Source of the DNA: Salvator merianae
Taxonomy: Eukaryota; Chordata; Lepidosauria; Squamata; Teiidae
NCBI GenBank assembly: GCA_003586115.2
Contig: QVOM02000119.1
Span: forward strand, 49,997,428-50,061,427
Length of the DNA: 64,000 nt
Reading direction: 5' to 3'
Each line of letters starts with the position of its first letter. The stretch's first letter is position 1. The notes beneath the pieces were generated by a model, which was not told where the DNA came from, did no database searches, and saw only the letters and a program-made list of their open reading frames with translations. Positions 12,301-24,700 of the stretch are shown here, piece after piece. The translations under genes were made by a program, and so were the position numbers.

Positions 12301-13970
12301 TAAAATTTAAAAATACCCTAAATATTTACATGTCCTATGTAACATAGGCAGAGTTACTCATAAACAGGAACTACGACAAGAAATGCCCATGTTTTCCTTG
12401 TTGCCATGAGGTTAATTAGACAAGGCTGGCATAAATCCAGGGGTAGCATGGCTCATCACCTACTATAGCTTCTAACAAAACCACCCCCAGAACATTATCA
12501 TATATAAATGATATATAAAGAATTATACCATCCATACAGCCTAAACATTGCCATATAAATAAAAAGTAGAATCTAATGATAACCCCCCCCAGAAAGAGTA
12601 TTTGGCTACCTTCCTGCTAATACTGAAACAATTCAGTAGGAAGAAAGTGTTAATTTTACAACTTTTGAAATTAACTGATGTGTTGAAATAACCTGTAGAT
12701 GAGGAATGGCATTCAAAGAGGCAGATCTAGAATTACAAATCAAGTATAATGTATCTCTAGCATAGCAAATTGCAAGTTGCATATTACAAGATAGAAGTTC
12801 ACATAAGTAAAGAAAAGACCTTGAAATCCAATTAAAAATACCTATAGCAGTTGTAAATGGAAATACATATTTTATGATTATATCCATTTGTCCTTTTATG
12901 TACCAGATGCAAGAAATTTGTACTCAACCAGTAGGCTGTATCTGGAAAGAATTAAATCTATCGCTGGCAAGTCTAAAGGAAAAGTTTACAACAGCTGTGC
13001 TTTATATAATGGAGAGTCTCGTATTTCACGGCTAAAGGAAAAATAGCTGCTAAAGGAAAAAACTACATCATAAAGTTATGGATCACTATTCAGTAATATT
13101 AATTACAATTTATGAATACTTATGTGAATTATTTAATCTATATGTGATTATATATCTATATGTGAGACAAACTAATTGAAGATACTAGCAGCTAATGATT
13201 TTGTGTGCAATTGAACTCAAAATAGCACTAGACTCCAGAAATAATCTCATCAGTTTTTGCTTGGGACTTGAAATTAACAGTTTACACACATCCCAAACAC
13301 TATATATTCATATCTCTGCTCAGATCTCAGAATGGCCTATGTAACAGCACCCTTCATGTTGAATTAATTAAGAAACAATCACTGTGTAAAGAAACATGAT
13401 AGTAGCTTGCCTCTGAGTACATGCTTTTCCAGTTTTCTCTCTGCCAAAATGAAAACTTTCTCTTTCCTTGATAATCCTAAATATCTTTACTGAACTCCAG
13501 ATTTTAGATACACTTCATATCAATATGTGTATTTAATATGCATGATTTACAGGATACTAAGCAATACACAATTTCATGAATAGCAAGAAAGCCACAAAAC
13601 AGTGTTTTCTGACACCAACTTTCTTTGAAATAAAAATGAAACCTTTATTTCTGTGGTACTAAACCACAACTATACACATCTTGTGACTGTTTTAGGATGA
13701 TGTATAGCAAGGATAGAGCACCAGTTGCTCACTGCAAAATTTGCAAGCTTCAAGTCTCTCTATAACAAGGGGAGGGAGTGTATGCTGCCTTAGGAGATAT
13801 TCAAATATGATTCTTTTGAATTTAGGAAATATCCCAGAGATCTGGAAGGGTCCCTGAATGGTCCTTATCATCGTTGCCAGCATTGTTTCTATCAAGCTTG
13901 TATTTCAAGACAACTAGAAAAGAATTGTGAGTTAGGCCATAGTTTGGGAGAGTTTGAGATAAAGTGGTAA
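12301..13970. other. intergenic, nothing recognised
   Basis: AT-rich DNA with short A/T tracts. No coding, RNA or transposon signal that I can support. Confidence 0.5.
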
Positions 13971-13974
13971 ATTT

Positions 13975-14400
13975 TATTATTTACTTCAAAATATTTATAT
14001 CTCATTTATAGCCCAGGGTGGCTTACAATATTCAACAAAATGGTAGTATAGTAAAATGAATAAAACATTTTTTTAAAAAACCAGATAAACGAGAGCAAAG
14101 ATGCATCCCCCCTACAGTCTTACAGAACAACAGTAAACTTCAACAGCCTGGGCAAAGAGTTACGTTATAATTATGTGCCAAAAGCTATATAATGTTGGTG
14201 CATAGGGTACCTCAGCTGGGACAATTCCAGGGACTACCACAAAGAAGGCCTTCTCCTGCACCATTACCCATGGATCTACTAAAGGTGATGGAACAATAAG
14301 AAGGGTCTCCCCAGGGATCTTAATAACCTGAAATGTACATACGCTCCTGTACACTCCTAAGCATATGCTAAGTGAGGAACTGAACTCCTGTCTTCAAGGT
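13975..14400 (-). pseudogene. antisense L2-like LINE 3' end
   Basis: Minus-strand translation of about 14354-14160 gives VQEKAFFVVVPGIVPAEVPYAPTL in short pieces, parallel to PRGRAFSVAALTLWNQLP...RTAPTL of the L2 at 26058. It is followed downstream on that strand by a tail block with CCCAGGGTGGCTTACAA in plus orientation (13975-14030). A decayed 5'-truncated copy. Confidence 0.6.
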
Positions 14401-14589
14401 CTACCTGTCACTGACTAATTACAACATTGCTGTGGATATTTTAGTGATACTTTTTTTTAACATTTATGATTTTCAACTGATTATCATTAAGCAAATACAT
14501 GTTCAAGAGGCAAAACTGAGATGGTTGCTGTAATATGGAAAATATAAAACTGAACTAATATCCTGACATGTTAAAAATGTCATCAACAC

Positions 14590-14715
14590 ATCAGCATTAT
14601 GATGAAGAAGAAGAAGAATTTGGGTTTTATACCCCGCTTTTCTCGGCCGAAGCTGACTCAAAGCGGCTTACAAGGTTATTTTTCGCCCGAAGGCTTACAT
14701 CTATCTATCTTCCGC
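14590..14715 (-). mobile_element. antisense L2/SINE tail
   Basis: GAAGAAGAAGAA, then TTTATACCCCGCTTTTCTC and CAAAGCGGCTTACAA: the reverse complement of the squamate L2-type 3' end (compare AAGCCGCC at 27547). Only the tail is recognisable. Confidence 0.6.
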
Positions 14716-14759
14716 ATCAGGAGACCAGGAGACCATCCCAACACCATATCAGGGCTCTA

Positions 14760-17080
14760 AAATGTATTGCCACCAAAATTTTAATTAAAGTAAGTGCGGA
14801 ATTTGCACAATCTTTATTTTACCAGCATGATACCAGAAGACAGGCATCTGGTCTCCGTGGCATGCACACTCCATTTCTTTGCTGGATAGAATTTCTAAGA
14901 GCTTGCCACATGTGGGGGAAAAAACCAATAAAGGGGGGGGCAGAACATCTGAGTTCCTGGAACTTTGTTCTGATGCTGTTCCACATGAGGGAGCTGTTGA
15001 CTGGCAGCTTCTTCCGTGGGGTAATGACAGCTTTTTTAAAAAAAAAACACCAGCATTTCCCTGTGCTGTTTGGTAAGTCCTTATAACATGAGACCACTTT
15101 TTTTCTTGGTTGTGATGAGTCATATTTGCTGGGGTTGGTTTGTGTGGCAGGATGTGCACATGGTGCACTATCCTGTACCATTCTTGGCCAGTCTTTCAGA
15201 AGGGTGGTTGATGGTCCCCACTAAGGACCATCTTCATTACTAATGGCCATTCTTGGCCTAACTTTGGAAGCTGTTTTAGCTAGGCCCCCAGAAGTGGCAC
15301 ACTTCTGGGAGTCCAGCAAAATGGCACTAGGCTCCTCATGCTTGGTAGGCTAAACCACCACTTATTGTCATCTGCAGATGAGTGGCTGGGCTGGTCCACC
15401 ACCAGGGAATACTTCAGAGACCATTTTAAAGTAGTCTCCCACTGGAGTGGGCTATGACTCCATTATTATGCTGTAGACAAGTGTTTCATTCCATGTGGAT
15501 GTGACATTCCATGGGAGGCATGGCCTCCTCGTAGATTGGTCCACCATGCATACAAGCCATTCCTCCATATGCAGTCTGTGTTCTCACGTGCACACTCATG
15601 AGTGTAGGGGTGGTCAGACTTTTCTTCCTCATGCTGTCCGGTAGACCCAAATTCCCTCAGGAATTTAAATGAGGAGGGGAAAAAGAGAACTTCACTGTGG
15701 ACACCATCAAATTATGCAGCATTAATTTCAAACTGGAGTACCTGGGGCTATGTTTAAGTCAAGAATCCTATATGATGTTTACTTTGGTGCCAAAATAATT
15801 TCCTTTGATTTTTTTTCACTAAACTTAATTGTTCCTTTGCAGCAAATCAGCAGGCATAACATGAACTTAACTTTGAGGGTGTTCTCCAGAGGTGCTTCAA
15901 GGGAGCAAGCATTCAGAAAATGTTCTGAATTTATCTACATCCCAATATCTGTATTCTTTAGGAGAAATAAACATTTCTTATTCACATACTTTTCAAAATA
16001 ATTCCAATTTCACTACCATGTACTGCAACATCCAGCTGTTAAGATGACAATATTGTCATTAGTTGTCCATGGGAATTTTGCAGTTTTGTCTATTTACCTT
16101 CCTCTCTGCTTTTCATCATCCAGTTTGAATATAACATCTGTGTGATCTAAAAATAAACAACAAATACTCAATATAACTGATTCCAATAGCTGGAAACAAA
16201 TAATATATATTTCCTATCTAGGAACCTGTGATAGTCTGTACTAGCAGGTTCCTGTTCCGGGATATAATCCAGAATATGGCCCAGTGGAGAAAGCACCCAA
16301 ATCTTTTTCCATCTATGGACCAAACCTACTTCTACAGACTTTAGTGACCTTCTTCCAAGATATCTTGAATGTTGCGTGGAGCTGTAGTCTTTATTTTGAT
16401 ATGTTGATGTAGAAGCACTTTATATGCTTCAACTTTACTCTGATTTTTACAGCAGAAAAATGATTTAAAAAAAATACTTCCTACCTTCCCTCATGCACCT
16501 GGGAGATCGGAATGTCACATGACCAGAAAAAGCAAAGGAAGGAACAACCTAGGCCCTCTGAGGGGAAAGAGGTGTGTCTGACCCCTCCATTCTTGTTCCT
16601 TTTGCTGGTCTGCAGCCTAAGTGGCAGTTGATGGAGATGTATTACCAAGGAAAGGAAGGAATGATAATTGCAGACATTGCAAATATAATTCCTTAGCTCT
16701 TTCCATCTTACCTCAGTATGTGTGGGTTGTTTCTTCTATGGTTTTGATCTCCCATTGCTATAGATCAGAACCAAGTTTGGCACTATCAAATAAGTTGTGC
16801 TTGTTGGCACTGTAACCCACCCCATCATTTCTGGTGTTAGCTGTCACTGGATATCAGCCATCTAAATGAAAATATAGACCTCTGTAAATTACAAATGCCT
16901 GATACTGGCAGCCATGTTCACAAAGTGGAAAATAGTAGCTCAGAATGTGAGAAAAGAATGTGTGTGAAATTCCACTAAATCCTTGTTGTGGTATTTTAAG
17001 ACTAAAGCACACATATGTGGAATGTACTGTATTGGGATTCATTTGTCATGATAATTAGTGAAGAGGAAAATCCTTCTGGT
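14760..17080. other. intergenic with diverged MITE pieces
   Basis: 15170-15480 shares short blocks (CCTAACTTTGGAA; TTTAAAGTAGTCTCCC) with 43490-43700 and so is probably a decayed member of the GGCCCTTTC MITE family. 16215-16300 matches one arm of the foldbacks at 19408-19487 and 30059-30137 (TAGTCTG, GATATAATCCAGAAT). The rest shows nothing recognisable. Open frames at 14568-15086 and on its opposite strand have no family resemblance. Confidence 0.4.
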
Positions 17081-17129
17081 AATTAGACAAAACTTCATGA
17101 AGTGTTTTCAGTTGTAGATAATTGGGTCA

Positions 17130-17310
17130 AATGAGCCAGCCCTAAGCTCTTTGGATGGCCTTGAGCAAGTCATTTTCTCTTAGCTTCAGTTTTTTAAATA
17201 AGCGAGGAAAATATGATGACATCTATCAGTTTTTTTGTTCAGTTGCATAATTAGTGTCAATCACTTTGTATGCTTCAATACTGTAATAATTCATTTATTT
17301 ACTGTCTTTT
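17130..17310 (+). mobile_element. MIR-like SINE (old)
   Basis: GGCCTTGAGCAAGTCATTTT, then CTTAGCTTCAGTTTT and a GAGGAAAATATGATGACA block, in the order of the MIR core consensus (clear similarity to 'CTTGGGCAAGTCACTT' and 'CTCAGTTTCC'). Diverged; A/T-rich end near 17300. Confidence 0.6.
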
Positions 17311-17531
17311 TTGTATCCAACTTAGGCAATGAGTTTATTATACCTTTCCTTTTTTTTCTTGCCAAACATACACAGCGTAACAGTTAAAACTTTTTGTTTA
17401 TTCTTGGAAATGCTGAGCATAATGAAGAGTTGCTAGGGTAGTAGTAAACTTTAAATTAACCTTTTCCCTTTGAAAGTTGCACCTAGTTAACAATGGCAGC
17501 TACTGCTTTCAACCTTTTTCCAATGCTGTGA

Positions 17532-17538
17532 TATAAAG
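17532..17538 (+). promoter_or_regulatory. candidate TATA box for EPYC
   Basis: TATAAAG about 140 bp before a consensus splice donor (AAAG|GTAAGT at 17677/17678). The pairing of a TATA box with a short exon-like stretch on the gene strand suggests the EPYC core promoter. Transcript data are lacking. Confidence 0.35.
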
Positions 17539-17562
17539 GTGTTTAAGAAGCAAAGAATTTCT

Positions 17563-17677
17563 CATCCTGTACCACCCTCCTACAAAAACGGCACCCCACT
17601 GCCATTGGTTAGGGTCAAATACCACAGACTCTGCATTCAGAGTAACTGTATGCCATTTGAGAAAGCAGAAACCAAAG
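17563..17677 (+). other. EPYC: candidate non-coding first exon of EPYC
   Basis: Start inferred about 25-30 bp after the TATAAAG; end fixed by the strong donor at 17678-17679. Epiphycan genes have a non-coding first exon upstream of the signal-peptide exon. The stretch contains ATG codons in other frames, so the assignment is tentative. It would leave a 3.87 kb first intron. Confidence 0.35.
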
Positions 17678-19309
17678 GTAAGTTTTCTGTTTTTCCATTG
17701 ATTGCTAAATTGTTTTTTTAAAAAGCACTCTATTGTTAAAGGTATATATTTCAATCTTTAACTATTATTATGAAGATGTAGTTTATATTATTTGGGTTTT
17801 ACTTGGCTGTTTCTTAGAACTACACCTTCCTTGAGAAAGAAGTGCATAATTGCCATCAAAATATTTGAGAGCTGTGGTAGATGCCAATATACTTACAGTA
17901 TGTTCCAGTATTTTGCTTGTAAAAGAAGTGTGTGTAAGTAGCTTTTAAGTAATGTGGACAAGATTTACAGAAGGTGTGTGTGTTGTTTATATACTCAGCT
18001 ATATGACTGATCTATTGCTTAAGATCTATTATGCTACCAAAACACTGTGGTCTTTATAATTACACTTGTGAATGTTTTTCAGGGCATTTATATTTTTATA
18101 GCATAAGGCATGGTGTTTTATTGTCTTTTATCATGTGGGTCTGTACTCTTACTCTTCTAGCAGAGTTACAAGAACAAGCAAACAAAAACAGTTCTGTGGT
18201 TTATGTGGTGATTTATTTCTTGGAGACCTGGATTCAGACCATATTCCAGTCATGTGTTCATAAAACAATATCAGCCTCAGCTTTCAATTTGTACTGTGCA
18301 TTTAAACCGTCAGGAACTTTTATCATTCAGAGTTCTTTTCTGAAAATATCAAGATGAAGACTGATTTAGCAGATTAACAGTTCTACACATTAGTAATAGT
18401 TTACTATAATAGATACTTTTAGGAATCAAAACACATTTTGGAATGATAAGTAGGGAAGGAATAAGTTGAAATATCTTTTTACCACTTATTCGAAAGATTT
18501 GGAAATGTGTTTGCTAAGCTGGAAGGAGGACAACATGAGAGTAATATATTGGTAGGGAAATATATTATGCAAAACCAGGATTTTATAAATAAATAGGTGC
18601 TGAAAAGTGAAGTGCAATTAACCCTTCAATATGGGCAAAGAGAGTTGCCTATAGTTTCTATCAACATACTAAGTTATTTTTAAAAAATGAAAGCACACAA
18701 GAGAAAAATGAGTGCCTTGTGCTGTTCACCATTCCCGTTGGAATTTCATGACTCCATGTGTAAACCTGCTTCACAAAAGCCTTCTTTCAAGAACTTTAAT
18801 ATCAGTTTGTTTGAGTCTAGACGACCTCAAAAAAAGTGCTTCATGAATTTCTAATATCATATGTATAGTACTGTGTATTACTCTTCAAGCGCAGTATATA
18901 AATGAAAAGAAATCATGTGTTAAATTTTCCATTTTTATACAGTAATTTGGATATACATCAACATTCCTTTTTTTAATCTTGCAGTTACTGTACCAGGTAT
19001 GTAAATGAAGATAGAATGAAGACTGGAAATCAGATTTTCTGTGGAGCCATTTAGAATTTGGTATGGGTTGTTCTAAAATCAGGAAAGAAAGCTGTTAGTG
19101 TTCAGATCTCATGACACCAATCCAACAGAAGTTATTGGCACAGGTTATGTGCAGCTAACAAACCATTGACTACAATTTGACTTAAGGAGGATTAACTTTT
19201 CAAATTTAGAAAAGTTACATTTTAAGTTCACCTTATGAAACTCAGCATATGCCATGGCTGTACCTATTCGGAAGAGTTGATATACTGAAATAATATTGTT
19301 ACCAGCTTT

Positions 19310-19490
19310 GTCCCTTTCTGCACTTGGCCTTATTCCAGATTATATCATAGAGTAGGGACCTGCCATCTGCATTCTAGTATGAACTATGGCAGACCCCACC
19401 TGGGGCCTGGTGTAATCTGCACTAGCATGTGGGTAGCTGGTCCCTATTCTGGGATATAATCCAGAATAAAGCCAAGTGCCGAAAGAGCCT
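19310..19490. mobile_element. foldback MITE, GGCCCTTTC family
   Basis: Left arm GTCCCTTTCTGCACTTGGCC and right arm GGCCAAGTGC-like sequence (CCAAGTGCCGAAAGAGCC) are inverted over about 60-80 bp, including GATTATATC against GATATAATCC. The element is almost one long hairpin about 180 bp long with no coding capacity. Confidence 0.75.
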
Positions 19491-19839
19491 TTCTCTTACA
19501 TCTAACCTATTGGCTCTATACAAAAGTAAAATCATGCCCCCTAACATATATCCAAGGTCAGTTATTGTATTTGGAGAGCACATTTTGAGCCTTGAATCCT
19601 GTTACCTGAGTCCACACTTAAGCACAGGTTGCTCCTGACAAACTATATAAAGGAAGTAGCTTCATCCTGCAACAAAAATGTATCAGTGATTCTATGTCAG
19701 ATGAAAATTAGATGACTCTGGACAGCAGTTCATACTAGGAGTGACCACATCACTGAACAGCATCCAAAATCTTAAAACAAATGAGAGAGAGAGACTAGTA
19801 AAGCAATTGCATAGTAGTTACTCTATGCGAGCAGTCTCA

Positions 19840-20296
19840 GGACCTTTCTGTATTTATCGGTGTTCTTTTCCAGCAAGTGCAATAAGGTACTCTCTTCTAC
19901 ACTTTAGTGCAGAATATGGGAGGCCCACCATCACTGGTATACTCTGTCCACACAGGACAGAGCATAATCCAGATCAGGGGTCCCTGGGTTTGGATTACTG
20001 GTAATCTTTGACATTCAGAGAGCTGGAACATTAGCAACTCAGCCTAGTCTGGAGCATGGAGGTGTGCACTAGGCACACCTCCGTAAATGGGTTCCATAGG
20101 GGCTCCAAGGCTAGTACTTTCATTCTTAGTTCTTCAGAGCCCTCAGAGACTGACCCTGAAGCTCATGTGAGCTTTGAAGCTAGTGCAGGGACTGATCTGA
20201 ACCAGTGCTGCCATTCCTTGCCATGGTCTGAACCAGTGAGTCTCACTTATCTAGACCCACTTGTTTGGATCAGGAAAGGTAAGTGCAGAAAGGGCC
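19840..20296. mobile_element. MITE, GGCCCTTTC family (457 bp)
   Basis: Left end GGACCTTTCTG at 19840; right end GTGCAGAAAGGGCC ends at 20296. An internal perfect hairpin has stem CTCTGTCC at 19942-19949, loop ACACA and GGACAGAG at 19955-19962. Internal blocks are shared with 23082-23598 and 32610-33112. Confidence 0.75.
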
Positions 20297-20453
20297 TTTT
20301 CACACTTGACACTAGCGAGCATTAGGAGCACTCAGTGGTCAAGTGCTTCTACATTTCACAGAGGCCCTGGTGATCATGAGCATGCTGTGAGGTCTGTTCC
20401 ACCACAGAGCAGGAAAATTGTCCTGTTCTATAGTGGAAAGTGTGAAAAGGTTC
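20293..20453. mobile_element. second foldback element abutting the first
   Basis: Ends GGCCTTTTCACACTT and AAGTGTGAAAAGGTT are inverted. Internal block CTAGCGAGCATTA...CAAGTGCTTCTACA matches the element at 63632-64000. It shares its first bases with the last bases of the neighbour at 19840-20296. Confidence 0.6.
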
Positions 20454-20930
20454 ACAGACTCTCAATACTTCACCCAGTCTACTCTTCCAGGGCCTAAGCA
20501 AATATTGGGATGGTCATGTGAGCATTCAGTTAATAGCTTCTCTGCACCATATAGAAAGATCCCTAGGCTGCAACTGGCCCAAGCAGAAGCAGAACTATAC
20601 AACTATAGTACCCATTCCCCAAAAAGGAGGAGGAAATATAACTACAATTAGCTTTTCATAAATATAGAGCCATCCTACGTATTATACAGTCTATTTCAAA
20701 CTTTTACAAATTAGCTAACAGCATTTTATAAATTAGTGAAGTTAAACAAAACCATTTGTGCCATGTATTGCTTCTAGGAAAACAATTAAAATTATAGTTC
20801 TGATGTGGAGTACATAAACAGATGTAGCATAACTAGGAAAGATTTATGATTTGTAGTATTTTTTATCCTCTGAAATATTTCCTTCAGTTTCCCTCAGCTT
20901 TAGACCACATTTCCATTCACTGTTCCAGAG

Positions 20931-21292
20931 TAGAGATGTACAAAATTACATTCACATCCGCAAATTCAATCAAACATTTTCATTCGTGGATATTCGCATC
21001 AAATTAAACAAAAAAAAAGGTTTTTTGCATTTCCATAATGCGATCGAATCAAGCTAATCATCCCTCTCACAAAACAAAGTATTACAAACTATTTGATTGA
21101 CTGTTCATGTTTTCACTGTTTTTTTCCCCAAATTTAAAGGGCATTTTCCATGGGAAAAACATCACAAAAATCACAAAAGCAAATGCAAAAAAAACCAGTT
21201 TTTCACTGTTAATTTTCACTGATGAAGCAAAAATCTAGGGTTTTGCTTCAGCAATGAAATAAAAATGCAAATTTTGCTGGTGCATATCCCTA
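20931..21292. mobile_element. hAT-type MITE, TAGAGATGTGCA family, copy 2 (362 bp)
   Basis: Ends TAGAGATGTACA and TGCATATCCCTA are inverted. It is flanked by a perfect 8-bp duplication TTCCAGAG (20923-20930 and 21293-21300), diagnostic of hAT transposition. The interior is AT-rich and resembles copy 1 (for example AAAAACATCACAAAAATCA in both). No transposase. Confidence 0.88.
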
Positions 21293-21558
21293 TTCCAGAG
21301 TGCTTCTGTGGGTCTAAGGAGTCACCTGCTGCCACACTGGTGCCATAATGAAGACCAGAGAGCACCATTTTTCTGTGGTGTTTCCCCCCACCTGAGCTGC
21401 CTCCACCCAGAAGCGGAAATGCAGCCATAATCTCTGTTGAAGTGAACTATTATTGTATATCAATCCACATAACATTCTGCTTTGTGGCTCATATGAAATT
21501 TACAGTTTAGTTTTTAATCATTGCTTTTCTCCTTTTGCATCTAGGAAAAGACTGAAGA

Positions 21559-21726
21559 ATGAAGATCTTTGCAAATATTTTCATGGGATTTTTTCTCTTT
21601 GATGCTGTTTTGTCTGCTCCTACAGTGAATCCTGTATCTTATGATTCTGAAACATATGATGTTGCTTTGGAAGATCTGGATCACTTATATGATTATGATG
21701 AAAATCTTTTGGTTGATCGGGCACAG
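21559..21726 (+). CDS. EPYC: EPYC exon 2: signal peptide and acidic N-terminus (residues 1-56)
   Basis: Acceptor AG at 21543-21544, ATG at 21559, donor GT at 21727 in phase 0. It encodes a hydrophobic signal (about residues 3-19, cleavage near LS-AP) and the SETYD...LEDLD...YDYDE acidic tyrosine-rich region. Reading past the donor reaches TAA after 26 codons. Confidence 0.94.
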
Positions 21727-24700
21727 GTAATTCAGAATTATGTGCTTTGCCAATGTATGCTGCAACCTGTAAATGTGCTAACAAATGGAGAATTTTATCT
21801 TTAAGCAGAGGAGTGAACAGATAAAGCTTGCACTAGTATGTTAATCTAAATTACATTTCCTCTAAGAGACTCAAACAATTTGGATCACAGCAGCATGTTA
21901 TGTATTTCTAGTCTTATAGCAGAGTGGTTCTCAACCTCTTTTAATTTGTGTATCCCTTGGGTGCCTATTCACATAAATTGTACCCTCCAATCAGCTCGGT
22001 GTGTCTTTTAAACACATACACTCACCGTGTTTGGTATAACTACCACAGACTTCACATACAATACACAAGGGGTGGAGGGGAGCAGGAAAAGCACAGAATC
22101 CTCCAATAGTCTGTGCAGTCCTTTCCCCTTGTTCCCTCCAGCAATGCTTGTCCCATGCAGCCCTCCCATTGGGAGATCCCGGCAGGAGATGCTTCCTCCA
22201 GGTCCTGTCTGCACACCAGAACAAGGTCAGACTTGCCACCTCCACTTACCATTGCCCAGAAGCATTGGGAACATGTGCACATGTGTCAAGGGGATGGCTG
22301 GGGAGAGAAGGAAAAGCTGAAGAGAGGTCCCTACCACATGTCATTCAACTATGCAGAGGAGGACCACCTCCCAGGTCTGTCAGACAATCAGTCTAACTAA
22401 TTATCCTAGCTTTACAAAAAGCCAAACAAAAAGGCAATTGTATCTAATATTTGACTGATTCTTAGCCAAAGCTGACACCGCTTTTACATTCCTTCCAGAA
22501 GAGTGAGGGCGGCAGGGTCTCCTCCTCTGCTCTTTCCTGTACAAATGAAGGCAAGGGGCTGCTCGTTGCAAGTAGCCCAAGCATACTAGAGAAGGTAAAA
22601 AAAGACAAGGCAAAGGAAGGGAGTATAGGTGATCCACAGTTCTGAACTGCCAAACTTCTTTTGTTCTTTGTAACTATGGTATCCCAAGGAGAGAGGAGAG
22701 AAGGAGGAGAAAGAATTTTTTAGACAGAGCCACCAATCTCTAAAACGGAGATACTCGAAACCAGTTGGAAGAATAGTAACTGCCAAACAGTCCTCAGGTT
22801 TGGCAGAAAGAAGGAGCTGCCTCTGGAGGGCTGCCATTGCTTATTTTTTTCACATATCCCAAAATGTGCTGCTATGTATCCCTGAGGGTACATGTGCCCC
22901 AGGTTAGGAACCACTGTTATAGCACATGCATGTTGGAATTTCACACAATACCTTAACCGGATAGACATTGCAATACACAATGTGGAATAAACTGAATTAT
23001 GCTGATGTCTCTTTCCCATTCTTTCATAATGTAATTAGCTTGCTATTATGTTAATAGAATAGCAGCTGTCCACAGACCAAGAACTTTTCTGCACCTACCT
23101 TAGTTCAGTACTAAGAGGTGGTGAAATCCTTTTCTGAACCCCCTGATGCACATGTTATTTAGGATCTGTGAGGTCCCACTTCCCACAACTATGCTCTGTC
23201 TACACAGGACAGAGCATGATCCCTATCAGAGAGGCCCTGATCAGGATTACCAGTAGACTTGATTAAATGAGTCTACCAGCAGACTGGAGCAGTCCCTGGT
23301 GCAGAACACAGGATAGGAGGCATGCAGTTGGCACACCTCCTGTTCATGACTAATGGGGGATGCGTTTGGCAGAGTGCCATTGCGCACCACTGAAATGTAT
23401 CCCCCGGACACTCAGAAGCTTCAGTGTCTGGCCTTAAGGCCCTCATGTGCTTTGAGGCTGGGCCAGGGGCTGGTCTGGACCAGTGCTGTGGTGCAGATGG
23501 AACTGTTCCAGACCATGCCTTTCTGTGGTCAGAATCAACAGGCTGGCTGGCCCAGACCCACTGATTCCAGCCATGAATGGGTCAGTGCAGAAAAGGCTAT
23601 AGTTAAGGGCAACAGCTTTGCTTTTGACCTGCTGAACAAAGGCCAGTTAACACTGGCCTAGACCCAGCAGGAGTTAGGCAGCATAATTGGGATCCTCCTG
23701 TCTCCCTATTCCATCACTGTTGCTGTGACATGGTTCAGACTATTAAAAACAAGGATATCAATTGTGCCACAGTTCTGTCTTTCCTGCACAATGATGCTGA
23801 TCTGTAGGCCACCTCTTATGACACAGTGCACTGAAATTGTCTTTCAACATTGAGTCCTGTGCTTTACCATAATTTGGGTTAGAGTCATTAAGGGCTCCAG
23901 GCTGGGCAGCCTTCATAAGTGTGCTATATTGACTTTGTGCAGTGTGCTAGAATACCATAGAAAAAGCTGGGGGAGGAACAATTAATGAAGTGGGCAGAAA
24001 AATGATGAGGGCAGGAAAGCTAATTGAGGAACGATGCTTCAGCAAATATATAGTATTTGTGCTTGCGTGCAAGTATGTGCTGAATATATGTGTATGTGTG
24101 TATACCTATAGCATAAAAATTCAGATCTAACTTTTTGGCTTCCAAAACCTTTTCTTCCAGTCTCGCTTTCTGTAATATTTTAGTTAAGAATATCCTTGAC
24201 TTTTAGATATATCCTAGATATATGGTGAAGATGGTGAATTTGTAAAATCATGGTATAGTTCTACTTAAGATAGAACCACACTTTATATAACTCAAGATCA
24301 ATTGTTATGGATGTATACACGGGAAACAACTTTAAATGATCTTCTACCTTAAGGCCTAGTTACATTTAAATTCCATGTTCAGTTCACTTTTAGAAAGAGA
24401 CAAAACATCAGGAAAATAGCAAGCAGATTTCTTTCTTTGTTTTTTAACCAAGAAAATCAGCCTTTGGGTTAGGTAAGACAGAAATAAAACAGGTAGGCCC
24501 TTGGATGATCTGTTTTCTCACTCTGAATCTGGATTGAAAGTAGATTAAAAGTTAAGTGTATCTGGGTCTTATAATACTAATTTTTTTATACTGTATGTTA
24601 AATCTAATACTTCTTCAGAGTAAAATCTTTAACTGTGCTTGGAACAGTATTATCTAAGTAACATAAGAAGAAAGCCAAAGATGAAACTGCTGCTATTATC

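Larger units (their letters stand above)
17678..21544 (+). other. EPYC upstream region / first intron
   Basis: Non-coding DNA ahead of the signal-peptide exon. It holds four inverted-repeat elements (19310-19490, 19840-20296, 20293-20453, 20931-21292) listed separately. 17680-19300 is AT-rich with nothing recognised. Confidence 0.5.

Noticed and set aside
14568..15168. Overlapping frames of 172, 127 and 120 codons on both strands
   Set aside because: They start in an antisense LINE tail and run through non-conserved DNA; no domain, no splice context.
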